Below are positions 6,368 to 14,920 of a DNA stretch of 17,976 bases, in pieces. Source of the DNA: CAYJAZ01 sp964369185 (lineage in GTDB: Bacteria > Desulfobacterota > Desulfovibrionia > Desulfovibrionales > Desulfovibrionaceae); the NCBI GenBank assembly GCA_964369185.1, contig CAYJEN010000035.1, positions 1 to 17,976 of the forward strand. The letters run 5' to 3'. Every line of letters starts with the position of its first letter. Positions within the stretch are counted from its first letter, which is position 1. A program made the position numbers and the translations under genes. The notes below the pieces were generated by a model. That model had not been told where the DNA came from. It made no database searches and was given only the letters and a program-made list of their open reading frames with translations.

Positions 6368-7555
6368 ATGAGAGAAGAAAAGAAGAATTTGAAATGGGGT
6401 TATTCAACGGGGGCGTGCATGTCTGCGCTTGCTCTTGGGGTTTGGCACTATTTTCAAACTAAGACTTTTACTAATAAGGTGGAGGTCTACTTCTTGGATT
6501 CTCAGGTGAAATTTCTTCCTCTTTTAGATATTGATATTCAAGGAAAAAATCCTATTATTCGTATACAAAAAGATGGAGGAGATGATCCGGATTGCACGCA
6601 TAAGGCTATACTTTACGCATCATTAGAAGAGCTTGATATTTCTTTAGAAGCAGCGAAAAGAGAAGAAGATTATGTTCTATCTATAGGAAATGATACTCTT
6701 ATTTTGTCTGCGATTGAAGGTGTCGGACTTTCTACTCGTATTGGTCTTGATTGTGATAAAGGTATGTGGGCGATTAATAAAGGGCCTCGTAAAATGCTTG
6801 TAGAAAACCTTGAAAGAGCAGGTTTTGGCAAGGGAAGTAATACGAAACTCTGGAGATTTTCCATAGCTGTTGAAAATGGAAAGGAAATCGCAAAACATAC
6901 ATTAAATCCAATACTTGGAATTGTTGATGGAATTTCTATACTTGGCACAACAGGGCATGTTCGCCCTTATAGTAATGCCGCTTATATAGAGACAATAAGG
7001 GTCTGTATTCGTTCACAATCTATAGTCCGTGGTACACATATAGTGCTTTCTACCGGTGGTCGAACACAAAAATTAGCACGAAAGTATTATCCTCAACTTG
7101 ACGAACAAGTATTTGTTTCTATTGCAGATTTTATCGCTGAAAGTATAAAAATTGCTGCTGAATATGAGATGAAGACAGTCACCGTCACTTGTATGGCAGG
7201 AAAACTCTGCAAGTATGCGGCAGGATTAGAATATACTCATGCACATAAAACAAAACAAGATATGCAACTTCTACGAGATGAAATATCACTAGCACTGAAA
7301 AAATCAAATAATTATAGTGAGATATCATCTAGTTGTTTAGAGGAGTTATCTACAGCTCAATCCGTGCGTGAAGCTTTACTTTATCTACCTGAAAATGTAA
7401 GATTTCTTGTTTTAGAACAATTGACAGTGAAAGCTCTATCCTTTTTTCAATCTCTAGCACCTACAATTGACTTCACACTCTTACTCAGTGATTTTGATGG
7501 AAATCTTATTTTTGATAGAAGTATAAAGTCAATAACATCTACACAAAAGGGGTAG
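6368..7555 (+). CDS. cbiD: Cobalt-precorrin-5B C1-methyltransferase
   Basis: CbiD methylates C1 of cobalt-precorrin-5B in the anaerobic pathway and has a fold unlike the other pathway methyltransferases. The N-terminal signature WGYSTGACMSALA (10-22) is diagnostic. It is followed by QKDGGDDPDCTHKA (residues about 67-80), the family's DDxD-containing segment, then GKGSNTKLW, LGIVDGISILGTTG and VLSTGGRTQKLARKYYP. At 395 residues it is somewhat longer than usual (about 350-380). It starts 4 bases after the cbiC stop without a strong Shine-Dalgarno, so coupling to cbiC is likely. Whole-protein match leaves little doubt about function. Confidence 0.94.
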   Translation: MREEKKNLKWGYSTGACMSALALGVWHYFQTKTFTNKVEVYFLDSQVKFLPLLDIDIQGKNPIIRIQKDGGDDPDCTHKAILYASLEELDISLEAAKREEDYVLSIGNDTLILSAIEGVGLSTRIGLDCDKGMWAINKGPRKMLVENLERAGFGKGSNTKLWRFSIAVENGKEIAKHTLNPILGIVDGISILGTTGHVRPYSNAAYIETIRVCIRSQSIVRGTHIVLSTGGRTQKLARKYYPQLDEQVFVSIADFIAESIKIAAEYEMKTVTVTCMAGKLCKYAAGLEYTHAHKTKQDMQLLRDEISLALKKSNNYSEISSSCLEELSTAQSVREALLYLPENVRFLVLEQLTVKALSFFQSLAPTIDFTLLLSDFDGNLIFDRSIKSITSTQKG

Positions 7556-7560
7556 ATAAA

Positions 7561-8859
7561 ATGATAAACCAGCAATTTAATATAAATTCTATTAGTGAAA
7601 AATATAAAATAGTTGTTTATTCATGCGGTATAGGGCATAATAAAGAAGTTGAAAATATAGATTTTTCTTTATTTGATGCTGTTTATGGTTCAAAGTCACT
7701 TCTTGATGAGTATTTATCTGAACATATTGATTCTATTTCGTGTTTTCCAATCGGTGCTAAAGCAAAAGAGGATTCTAAAAATATCATAGACTTAGCACAA
7801 AAAGATAAAAAAATATTTATTCTTTGTAGTGGAGATGCTTTATATCACGGATTTGGCGGAACAATTCTTGAAAGTGCAAAAGAAGAAAATGTCGAAGAAT
7901 TTATCAGAGAATCTACTTTATTTGTACCAAATATTACAGCATTTCAAGCACTTTTCCATAAAATAGGCTTAACATGGAGTAATGCAAGCTTATTTAGTGT
8001 GCATCATTATTCAGAACTTCCTTTACGCAAAATTATAATGACTCAACTACCTGTTATTTATGGAGGAACTAAATTTCCGGCAAACAAGATAGCAGAAGAA
8101 ATTTTGAATTATAATCGTACTTTTTCAGATAAAAAAGCTATAGTTGCTGAATGGTTAGGGTCTGAAACAGATGAAAAAAGAGAGAGAATAGTTCAAAGTT
8201 CGTTAAAGGAAATTTCAGAAGATACCTTTGCTCCAACATCTATATTAATTTTGTTAGAAACTACTGAAATGATGAAAAATACATATTTACCACTTGGTTT
8301 AGAAGAAACTTTTTATAATAAAGATGATAATCTCATTACAGCTTCAGATGCACGTGCTATTATACTTTCTAGATTAAGACTTCCCCATAAAGGCGTATTT
8401 TGGGATTTAGGGGCAGGTTCTGGCTCTGTGGGGCTTGAGGCAGCAGCTCTTTGTCCTAATTTAGAAGTTTATGCCGTGGAAAAAAATGAAAAAAGAATTT
8501 CGGATATTGAAAGTAATAAAAGGAAGCTAGGTATTTGTAATTATAATATTTATCAATCTGATATTTTGAGTAAGCTTGAAGAGAAAACTTTAGAAAACCC
8601 CGACCGTATTTTTATTGGCGGCGGTGGTAAAAATATTGTAAAAATCGCAGAATTAGCAAAAGATTTTCTTAATGAAAACGGTATCATGCTTATATCTGCG
8701 GTTACACTTGAAACTTTTACGGCTTTATATTCTTGGAAAAAATCCGAAAAAAAAGTATCCTGTATAAAGCTTGATATTGGAAAAGAACGTATAATTGCGA
8801 ATGAATATAGTTCTTTTAAACAAAGTAATACACTCTATATATTTATATATCAAAAATAG
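7561..8859 (+). CDS. cbiET: Cobalt-precorrin-7 C5-/C15-methyltransferase and decarboxylase, CbiE-CbiT fusion
   Basis: This 432-residue protein joins CbiE (about 15-235; C5 methylation) and CbiT (about 245-432; C15 methylation and C12 acetate decarboxylation). It corresponds to CobL of the aerobic pathway. In CbiE, SGDALYHGFGG (90-100) matches GDPLFYGIG, and VPNITAFQALFHKIGLTW (122-139) matches the VPGISS region. The join is marked by PLGLEETFY then LITASDARAIILSRLRL (258-274). CbiT has a textbook SAM site: WDLGAGSGSVGLEAA (281-295), YAVEKNE with the acidic residue, and IFIGGGGKN (350-358). The first CbiE motif is odd: SCGIGHNKEVEN (21-32) stands where GxGPGxxxLT is expected, and the Pro of GDP is Ala. 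cbiD ends 5 bases upstream. The fusion is common; the altered loop is not what I expect. Confidence 0.92.
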   Translation: MINQQFNINSISEKYKIVVYSCGIGHNKEVENIDFSLFDAVYGSKSLLDEYLSEHIDSISCFPIGAKAKEDSKNIIDLAQKDKKIFILCSGDALYHGFGGTILESAKEENVEEFIRESTLFVPNITAFQALFHKIGLTWSNASLFSVHHYSELPLRKIIMTQLPVIYGGTKFPANKIAEEILNYNRTFSDKKAIVAEWLGSETDEKRERIVQSSLKEISEDTFAPTSILILLETTEMMKNTYLPLGLEETFYNKDDNLITASDARAIILSRLRLPHKGVFWDLGAGSGSVGLEAAALCPNLEVYAVEKNEKRISDIESNKRKLGICNYNIYQSDILSKLEEKTLENPDRIFIGGGGKNIVKIAELAKDFLNENGIMLISAVTLETFTALYSWKKSEKKVSCIKLDIGKERIIANEYSSFKQSNTLYIFIYQK

Positions 8860-8887
8860 AAAAATCTGCTTTAAAGGTAAGGAAAAA

Positions 8888-11518
8888 ATGACAAAACGTG
8901 AAATACAAATCGTTGGTGCCGGTCCCGGCGCTGTTGACCTAATAACAGTGCGTGGCTTTAATGCAATAAAAGAAGCAGACTTTGTTCTTTATGCAGGTTC
9001 TTTAGTAAATCCTGAACATTTATCAATGTGTAAAGAGGGTTGCATTACAAAAGATAGCGCAAATATGAATCTTGAAGAGCAGGTTCAAAGCATGGTTGAT
9101 GCTGTAGAAAAAGGTCATAAAGTTGTACGTTTGCATACAGGTGACCCAGCTATGTATGGAGCGATAAACGAACAAATTTCACTACTTGCAAAAGAGGGAA
9201 TAAAAGCAACAATAGTTCCGGGTGTAAGCTCAGTTTTTGGTGCGGCAGCGGCTCTTGGTTGCGAGTTAACAGCTCCGGAAGTTTCACAAAGCGTTGTTTT
9301 AACAAGAACAAAGGGACGTACTCCTATGCCGGCGGGCGAAACTCCAACAGCTTTTGCAAAAACAAAATCAACTTTGGTATTCTTCTTAAGTACCGGAAAG
9401 ATTGAAGAACTTACTAAAGAATTATCAACAGATGGAGAACTTCCGCTTGATACTCCTGTTGCCGTAGTATATCGAGCAACTTGGCCGGAAGAGCGCATTA
9501 TCAGAGGAAATCTTGAAGATATTGCTCAAAAAGTGCAAGAAGCAGGATTTGGACGTCAGGCGCTTATTTTTGTGGGCGAGGCTTTACGTCAAAGTATAAA
9601 TGTTATGGAACAGCTTGAAAATAATCAAAAAAAATCTAAGCTTTATGATAAAAATTTCTCTCATGGATATAGAAATGCTCTACCACAAGAGCAGTTTAGT
9701 GGAAGATGTGCGCTTTATGCTTTCACCGAAAAAGGAAATGCAAGAGCAGAAGAAATAGCCAGAGGACTTAATCTTCCAAGTGAAACCTTCTATATTTCAA
9801 AACAGGCTGAAAATATTGAATCTTTATCATCAACACTAAGCAAAAATTGGAACACATTTGATGCTCATATTTTTGTAGGAGCAACAGGAATTGCTGTACG
9901 TTCTATTGCGCCGCTTTTAGAAAACAAACTTAGAGATCCTGCGGTAATAGCGTGTCCTGAGAGCGGAAGTCATATAATCAGCTTAACTTCCGGTCATATT
10001 GGCGGAGCGAATAGATTAGCTCGTAGAATTGCTCGTATTACAGGCGGTCAAGCAGTGATTTCAACAGCAACAGATGTAAATAATCTTCTAGCTTTTGATG
10101 AAATTGTAGCAAGAGAACAAGCTAGAATTATTAATCCTGAAAATATAAAATACTTGAATTCAGCGTTGTTAGAGAAAAAATCAATTGCATTTTTAGGTAA
10201 AAAATCTGTTTATGAAAGCGTGTATAAAAATACCGAAGTTTTCTATGCTGAAAGTGCTGAAAATTTAGATACAGATTATGCAATTGCTTGGGATTATACA
10301 GGTAATACAGAAAGTATAAAATATATATTAAGAGTGGAATCTGCATCATTTATTCTTGGTGTTGGCTGTAAAAAAGGAACTGATTTCAGCCTATTAAAGA
10401 GTTCTTTAGACGCTTTCTTGCAGGAAAACTCTCTATCATATTCAAATATTACCCTAATTACATCTTGTACTCTAAAAAAAGATGAACAAGCAATTTTAGA
10501 GCTTTCAAAAGAAATGAAAATCTCGGTAGAATTTTATGAAGAAGAAGAATTAAATAAAATTATAGTTCCGAATCCATCGCAAAAAGTGCTTGAAAAAATT
10601 GAGAAAACCGCTTCTGTGAGTGAAGCATCTGCGCTTTATGCTCTTAGAGAAAAGTTCTCTCAAAAAATTAGAAAAAATTCAGTTTATGCACCTAAAACAG
10701 CTTATGCAAATTCAATAACTTTTGCTCTTACACGTATAGAGCATGGGGAATCGCAAGTTGTTGATAAAAAATGTAAAATGCTTGTTGTTGGCTTAGGTTC
10801 TGGAAGTAAAAATCAAATAACTCCACAAGTTATAGAGGCTTTAAGAGCATGTGATATTGTGGCAGGATATACTCCTTACGTTGATTTTATACGAGATATA
10901 ATTCAAGATAAAGAAATCATTCAAAATGGAATGATGGGCGAGGTTGCACGTTGTACGCATGCTCTCGAGGCGGCAGCTCGTGGAAATACTGTTTGCATGG
11001 TATGTTCGGGCGATCCGGGTATTTTAGCAATGGCAGGACTCCTTATGGAGTTGAAGCAGGATAAAGATGAATTTGCATCAGTAGAAATTGAGGTAATGCC
11101 TGGAATTACTTCAGCAAATATAGCAGCAGCAAGTCTTGGAGCTCCACTTCAAAATGGATTCTGTCTTGTAAGTCTTTCAGATTTATTAGTTCCTCGTGAA
11201 GAAGTACAAAAAAATCTAAAAGCCGTGGGGCAGTCAGCTCTTCCGATAGCGCTCTACAATCCTGCAGGCAAGAAAAGACGTGAACTTATGGCAGAAGCGA
11301 TTGAAATATTTACCGAACTTAGAGGTGAAGAGATTTATTGCGCTTACGTAAAAAATGCCGGAAGAACAACAGAAACTAAATGGATTGGCAAACTTAAAGA
11401 TTTTCCTCAAGACGAAGTAGATATGTCTACTTTGCTTATTATTGGTTCACATCGTACAGTATACGAAAATGATATGCTTTATGAAAAACGTGGATATATG
11501 GAAAAATACGGAAAATAA
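8888..11518 (+). CDS. cbiFGH: Three-domain fusion CbiF-CbiG-CbiH (C11-methyltransferase, C20-deacylase, C17-methyltransferase)
   Basis: This 876-residue protein carries three consecutive ring-contraction steps. CbiF (about 1-250; C11 methylation of cobalt-precorrin-4) has GAGPGAVDLIT (10-20), HTGDPAMYG (83-91) and VPGVSSVFGAAAAL. CbiG (about 270-590; opens the delta-lactone and releases acetaldehyde) has IFVGATGIAVRSIAPLL, SLTSGHIGGANRLARRIA and ILGVGCKKGTDF at about residue 488. CbiH (about 627-876; C17 methylation with ring contraction) has VVGLGSGSKNQIT, CSGDPGILAMAG near residue 707, VMPGITSANIAAA and ALYNPAGKKRR. The frame stays open upstream to 8795 inside cbiET, but the ATG at 8888 is chosen because AAGG lies about 8 bases before it and MTKREIQIVGAG is the normal CbiF start. 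It precedes cbiA by 3 bases. Domain assignment is firm. Confidence 0.93.
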   Translation: MTKREIQIVGAGPGAVDLITVRGFNAIKEADFVLYAGSLVNPEHLSMCKEGCITKDSANMNLEEQVQSMVDAVEKGHKVVRLHTGDPAMYGAINEQISLLAKEGIKATIVPGVSSVFGAAAALGCELTAPEVSQSVVLTRTKGRTPMPAGETPTAFAKTKSTLVFFLSTGKIEELTKELSTDGELPLDTPVAVVYRATWPEERIIRGNLEDIAQKVQEAGFGRQALIFVGEALRQSINVMEQLENNQKKSKLYDKNFSHGYRNALPQEQFSGRCALYAFTEKGNARAEEIARGLNLPSETFYISKQAENIESLSSTLSKNWNTFDAHIFVGATGIAVRSIAPLLENKLRDPAVIACPESGSHIISLTSGHIGGANRLARRIARITGGQAVISTATDVNNLLAFDEIVAREQARIINPENIKYLNSALLEKKSIAFLGKKSVYESVYKNTEVFYAESAENLDTDYAIAWDYTGNTESIKYILRVESASFILGVGCKKGTDFSLLKSSLDAFLQENSLSYSNITLITSCTLKKDEQAILELSKEMKISVEFYEEEELNKIIVPNPSQKVLEKIEKTASVSEASALYALREKFSQKIRKNSVYAPKTAYANSITFALTRIEHGESQVVDKKCKMLVVGLGSGSKNQITPQVIEALRACDIVAGYTPYVDFIRDIIQDKEIIQNGMMGEVARCTHALEAAARGNTVCMVCSGDPGILAMAGLLMELKQDKDEFASVEIEVMPGITSANIAAASLGAPLQNGFCLVSLSDLLVPREEVQKNLKAVGQSALPIALYNPAGKKRRELMAEAIEIFTELRGEEIYCAYVKNAGRTTETKWIGKLKDFPQDEVDMSTLLIIGSHRTVYENDMLYEKRGYMEKYGK

Positions 11519-11521
11519 ATT

Positions 11522-12907
11522 ATGTCAAAATTACATGCATTTACAATAGCTGCAATCCGTTCAGGCGAGGGGAAAACAACAGTAAGTCTTGGACTTATGA
11601 GACTTTTATCTCGTCGATTTAAAACTCAAGCCTTTAAGTGCGGACCAGACTATATTGACCCTACCTTTCATGAGATGGTAACAGATAGACCTTGTTATAA
11701 TCTAGATACTTGGATTATGGGAAAAGATGAAGTAAAGCGTGTATTTACAGAACATACAAAAGATGTAGATTGTGCTATTTGTGAAGGAGTGATGGGGCTT
11801 TTTGATGGTAAAATTCAACCTAAAAAAAGCACATCAAATCAAGAAGATAGCTTTGATTGTTCTTCTCATCTTCCCTCACTCGAAGGAAGTTCTGCACATA
11901 TAGCACAACTACTTGATATTCCAATAGTTTTAGTTGTAAATGCGAAAGGAATGGCATCATCTATTGCTCCTCTTGTTGAGGGCTTTGTAGTGCACTCTAA
12001 AAGATACGGTCTAAAATTAGCCGGAATTATTGCAAATAATGTAGGAAGTGAAAGGCACGCTCAAATTCTCAAAGAAGCTCTTGAAAACTGGCAACTTCCA
12101 CCTTTAATTGGACACTTACCACGTAAAAATGAGTGGAGCGTTGACGATAGACAATTAGGACTTGTACCGCTTTCAGAATCGAAAAAAAATATTGACTGGG
12201 CTGATGCAATTGCTGATACTTTAGAGAAAAATGTAGATTTAGATTTGCTTTTAAATTGTACTTCTATTGCAAGTGATACTGAAATAAAATCTGTAGCTAG
12301 TAAAAATCAGATACACAAAAAAATCAATAAAATCTTGGGTGTTGCAAGAGATAAAAGCTTTTGTTTTTACTATCATGAAAACTTTAAAGCTCTTGAAAAG
12401 TTAGGCTGGAAAATTAAGTTTTTTTCACCACTCGAAGATAAGCAACTTCCTAGTGCTGATGCTCTTTATTTTGGCGGTGGATATCCTGAAATTTTTACAG
12501 AGCAACTCTCAAGTAATATTTCAATGCGCACTGCAGTTAAAAACTTTGCAGAAAATAATGGTCATATATTCGCAGAATGTGGTGGATATATGTATTTAAC
12601 GAATGAACTTATTCTTCCTGAAAAAAATGTATCTTATCCTTTATGTGGAGTGATAAACGCTAAAGCCGTGATGGGTAATCGTTTAAAATCATTAGGTTAT
12701 CGTGAAATGACTCTTTGCGAGAACACTATTTTTTCGCAAAATAATTTCGATACTAAAATTTTTAGAGGGCATGAATTTCATTGGAGCGATATTGAATTAC
12801 TTCAAGAATATAAACCTTTTGTGATGCTAGAATATAAACCTTATGGAATTGCTTATAAAAATGTACGTGCAAGCTATCTACATTTTTATTGGGGAAATAT
12901 GTTTTAG
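11522..12907 (+). CDS. cbiA: Cobyrinate a,c-diamide synthase
   Basis: CbiA amidates the a and c side chains of cobyrinate with glutamine and ATP. The N-terminal ATPase domain has the P-loop RSGEGKTT (13-20), FKCGPDYIDPTFH (38-50) and ICEGVMGLFDG (86-96). The C-terminal class I glutaminase domain has ADALYFGGGYPE (312-323), the nucleophile Cys353 in AECGGYMYL, and the partner His454 in SYLHFYW. After FDG, an extra low-complexity, Ser-rich stretch (about 97-119) precedes GSSAHIAQLL, where the family usually has only a short acidic loop. The 461-residue length is otherwise usual. The start is 3 bases after the cbiFGH stop. Its stop codon overlaps that of the converging cbiB. Confidence 0.95.
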   Translation: MSKLHAFTIAAIRSGEGKTTVSLGLMRLLSRRFKTQAFKCGPDYIDPTFHEMVTDRPCYNLDTWIMGKDEVKRVFTEHTKDVDCAICEGVMGLFDGKIQPKKSTSNQEDSFDCSSHLPSLEGSSAHIAQLLDIPIVLVVNAKGMASSIAPLVEGFVVHSKRYGLKLAGIIANNVGSERHAQILKEALENWQLPPLIGHLPRKNEWSVDDRQLGLVPLSESKKNIDWADAIADTLEKNVDLDLLLNCTSIASDTEIKSVASKNQIHKKINKILGVARDKSFCFYYHENFKALEKLGWKIKFFSPLEDKQLPSADALYFGGGYPEIFTEQLSSNISMRTAVKNFAENNGHIFAECGGYMYLTNELILPEKNVSYPLCGVINAKAVMGNRLKSLGYREMTLCENTIFSQNNFDTKIFRGHEFHWSDIELLQEYKPFVMLEYKPYGIAYKNVRASYLHFYWGNMF

Positions 12908-13842
12908 AAGTAATAAAGAGCGAGTCCAATATAAAGAAGAACTGCAACTTTAGCATTGATAAAACAGGTGGTTATAACATCTTGATGAGTTAATTTTCTT
13001 GGATTATCACCTATAAAATCTTTTTCTACTACTTTTCCAAAATAAACATTAGTTCCGCCAAGTTGACAATCTAAAATTCCGGCAAGTGCCGCTTCTGGAT
13101 AAATTGCATTAGGACTTGTATGTGCGTGGCGATATTTAATGATAAATGAAATACGATTTTTCAATGATACTACACACATAAGAAGAGCAGTTAATCTAGC
13201 AGGTATAAAGTTTGCTACGTCGTCTAATTTAGCAGAAAAAAAGCCGAAATCTTTGTATTTTTCATTCTTATAGCCAATCATTGAATCAAGGGTGTTTATC
13301 ATTTTATAGGCAAACATTAAAGGTATCCCACCGATAAAAAAGAAGAAAATAGGTGCAACAACTCCATCGCTCAAATTTTCTGATAATGTTTCCATTACAG
13401 CACTTCTGATTTTATGCGAGCTTAGTTCACTTGTATCACGTCCAACAATCATGCTTAAAGCTTTTCTTGCTTTTGTGAGGTCAGTTTCTGAACCATTTTC
13501 ATATCTTAGAAGTTCTTTTTCAACTTTCAATCCTTCTTTTATAAGGCAATGCGAGCTAAGTCCATAATAGAAAAAAATTCCATTCCAGAGGCAAAGTATG
13601 CGTGGAAAGTCTGAAAGAATAAAATTCATCAAATAGAAAAAAAGAAAAACAGAAAGCACAAGAAAAATACAGATAAAAATTCCTTTTAATTTCTTATGTA
13701 AGCCTTTGTTAAAATTGTTATTTGCAAAATAAATTGCATTACCAAAGAGCCTAATAGGGTGTGGTAAAGAATAAGGGTCGCCAAAAAAAGAATCTAGAGT
13801 TACACCTATTAAAATGCTAATAAATAAATATGAAATTTCCAT
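12904..13842 (-). CDS. cbiB: Adenosylcobinamide-phosphate synthase (aminopropanol attachment), membrane protein
   Basis: CbiB joins adenosylcobyrate with aminopropanol phosphate to give adenosylcobinamide phosphate, in the membrane. The signature DSFFGDPYSLPHPIRLFG (17-34) is the family's opening motif. Further conserved parts are ARKALSMIVGRDTSEL, VMETLSENLSDGVVAPIFFF and the INTLDSMIGYKNEKY segment. The protein is strongly hydrophobic with membrane segments near residues 1-16, 50-75, 80-95, 160-180 and the extreme C terminus. At 312 residues it is of normal length. Its ATG shares a base with the stop of cobD (TAATG), so translation is probably coupled. The 3' end overlaps cbiA on the other strand by 4 bp. 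Confidence 0.95.
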   Translation of the reverse strand: MEISYLFISILIGVTLDSFFGDPYSLPHPIRLFGNAIYFANNNFNKGLHKKLKGIFICIFLVLSVFLFFYLMNFILSDFPRILCLWNGIFFYYGLSSHCLIKEGLKVEKELLRYENGSETDLTKARKALSMIVGRDTSELSSHKIRSAVMETLSENLSDGVVAPIFFFFIGGIPLMFAYKMINTLDSMIGYKNEKYKDFGFFSAKLDDVANFIPARLTALLMCVVSLKNRISFIIKYRHAHTSPNAIYPEAALAGILDCQLGGTNVYFGKVVEKDFIGDNPRKLTHQDVITTCFINAKVAVLLYIGLALYYF

Positions 13843-14894
13843 TAGTTCCAGTTCTTTAATGCTTCAATAAGTTGAAGATTTTCTTTTCTTGATTGTGCTG
13901 CAACTCTGAAATATTTTTCATGTAAAGTACGAAAATTAGAGGCGTCGCGTATTAAAATTCCATGATTATCAATAAGATATTTTGATAAATCTTTTACTGT
14001 ATATTCAGTTGATTGGGATATCTTACAGAGAAAAAAATTGCATGATGAAGAAACAACTTCAAACAATGGAAGTTTAGAAATTTCTTCTTGTAAATACATA
14101 GATTCAGCGATGAGTTCATCTTGGTCGAGCATTAGAGAACTATAGTTTTCTACAATAAATTCACCAGCTTTTATGGCAAGAGAGTTGACTGACCAAGGTG
14201 CACGCATTTCACTTATTTCAGCAATAACCTTATCACTGGCAATCACAAAGCCAAGCCTTAGCCCAGGAGTGCCAAAAGATTTTGTGAGAGAATGAATAAG
14301 TATAAGATTTTTCGGTAGCTTATCTTCATATTCTCTATTACTAGAAAGTTCGTTATATGCTCTATCTATCAAGAAATATGTATTAGGATTTGAAATACAT
14401 TTTTCTTCTATTTCATCATATCTTACTCTGTAACCATTTGGATTATTAGGGGAACAGAGCCAAACAGAATTGAAATTGGAGTAGTCAATTTCAAAAAATT
14501 CATTATGAGTTTTAAAGAAAAGTTCATGCTCAAAAAGTGAGCAAGAATCTTCATATTCAGAAAAAGAAGGAGTAAATATTAGACTTTTACAAGATTTTAA
14601 TGATTTATTACGAAGTAAAACATGTTTATTAAGCCAATGAGCAAGAATATAAAACGCTTCGGCTGAACCATTAGTAACAAGTATATTTTGAGGCTTAACA
14701 TTATAGTGTTTTGCTAACATTTGTGAAAGATTTCTAGTGCTTGGGTCTGGATAGTTTTTTATGCAATCGAGTTCACTTTTAAGGTAGTCGACAATTATTT
14801 GAGAGTTATTATTATAGGCTACATTTGAACTGAAATCTATTTTAATTTGCCCTTTATCGTATTGATAAATATTATTTCCATGCCCATTAATCAT
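13842..14894 (-). CDS. cobD: PLP-dependent L-threonine-O-3-phosphate decarboxylase (CobD-like, HisC fold)
   Basis: CobD makes (R)-1-amino-2-propanol O-2-phosphate, the linker that CbiB attaches. The protein is a class I/II aminotransferase-fold enzyme of 350 residues. It opens with MINGHGNNIYQY, a typical CobD start. NGSAEA (75-80) binds the cofactor phosphate, SPNNPNG (148-154) and DRAYNEL (177-183, Asp177) contact PLP, and HSLTKSFGTPGLRLGF (201-216) carries the Schiff-base Lys205. YFRVAAQSRKENLQLIEAL near the end matches the CobD/HisC C-terminal arginine motif. CobD and histidinol-phosphate aminotransferase are close relatives; the N terminus and its place between cobT and cbiB favour CobD. 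A separate threonine kinase (PduX-type) would be needed and is not seen here. It starts 26 bases after cobT. Confidence 0.88.
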   Translation of the reverse strand: MINGHGNNIYQYDKGQIKIDFSSNVAYNNNSQIIVDYLKSELDCIKNYPDPSTRNLSQMLAKHYNVKPQNILVTNGSAEAFYILAHWLNKHVLLRNKSLKSCKSLIFTPSFSEYEDSCSLFEHELFFKTHNEFFEIDYSNFNSVWLCSPNNPNGYRVRYDEIEEKCISNPNTYFLIDRAYNELSSNREYEDKLPKNLILIHSLTKSFGTPGLRLGFVIASDKVIAEISEMRAPWSVNSLAIKAGEFIVENYSSLMLDQDELIAESMYLQEEISKLPLFEVVSSSCNFFLCKISQSTEYTVKDLSKYLIDNHGILIRDASNFRTLHEKYFRVAAQSRKENLQLIEALKNWN

Positions 14895-14920
14895 AGTATT
14901 TCCAAATAGATAAATCTTCG

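Noticed and set aside
8795..8887. Start of the CbiFGH frame at 8795, overlapping cbiET
   Set aside because: The first 31 codons overlap the end of cbiET in another frame and show no family similarity; the ATG at 8888 has a ribosome-binding site and the normal CbiF N terminus.
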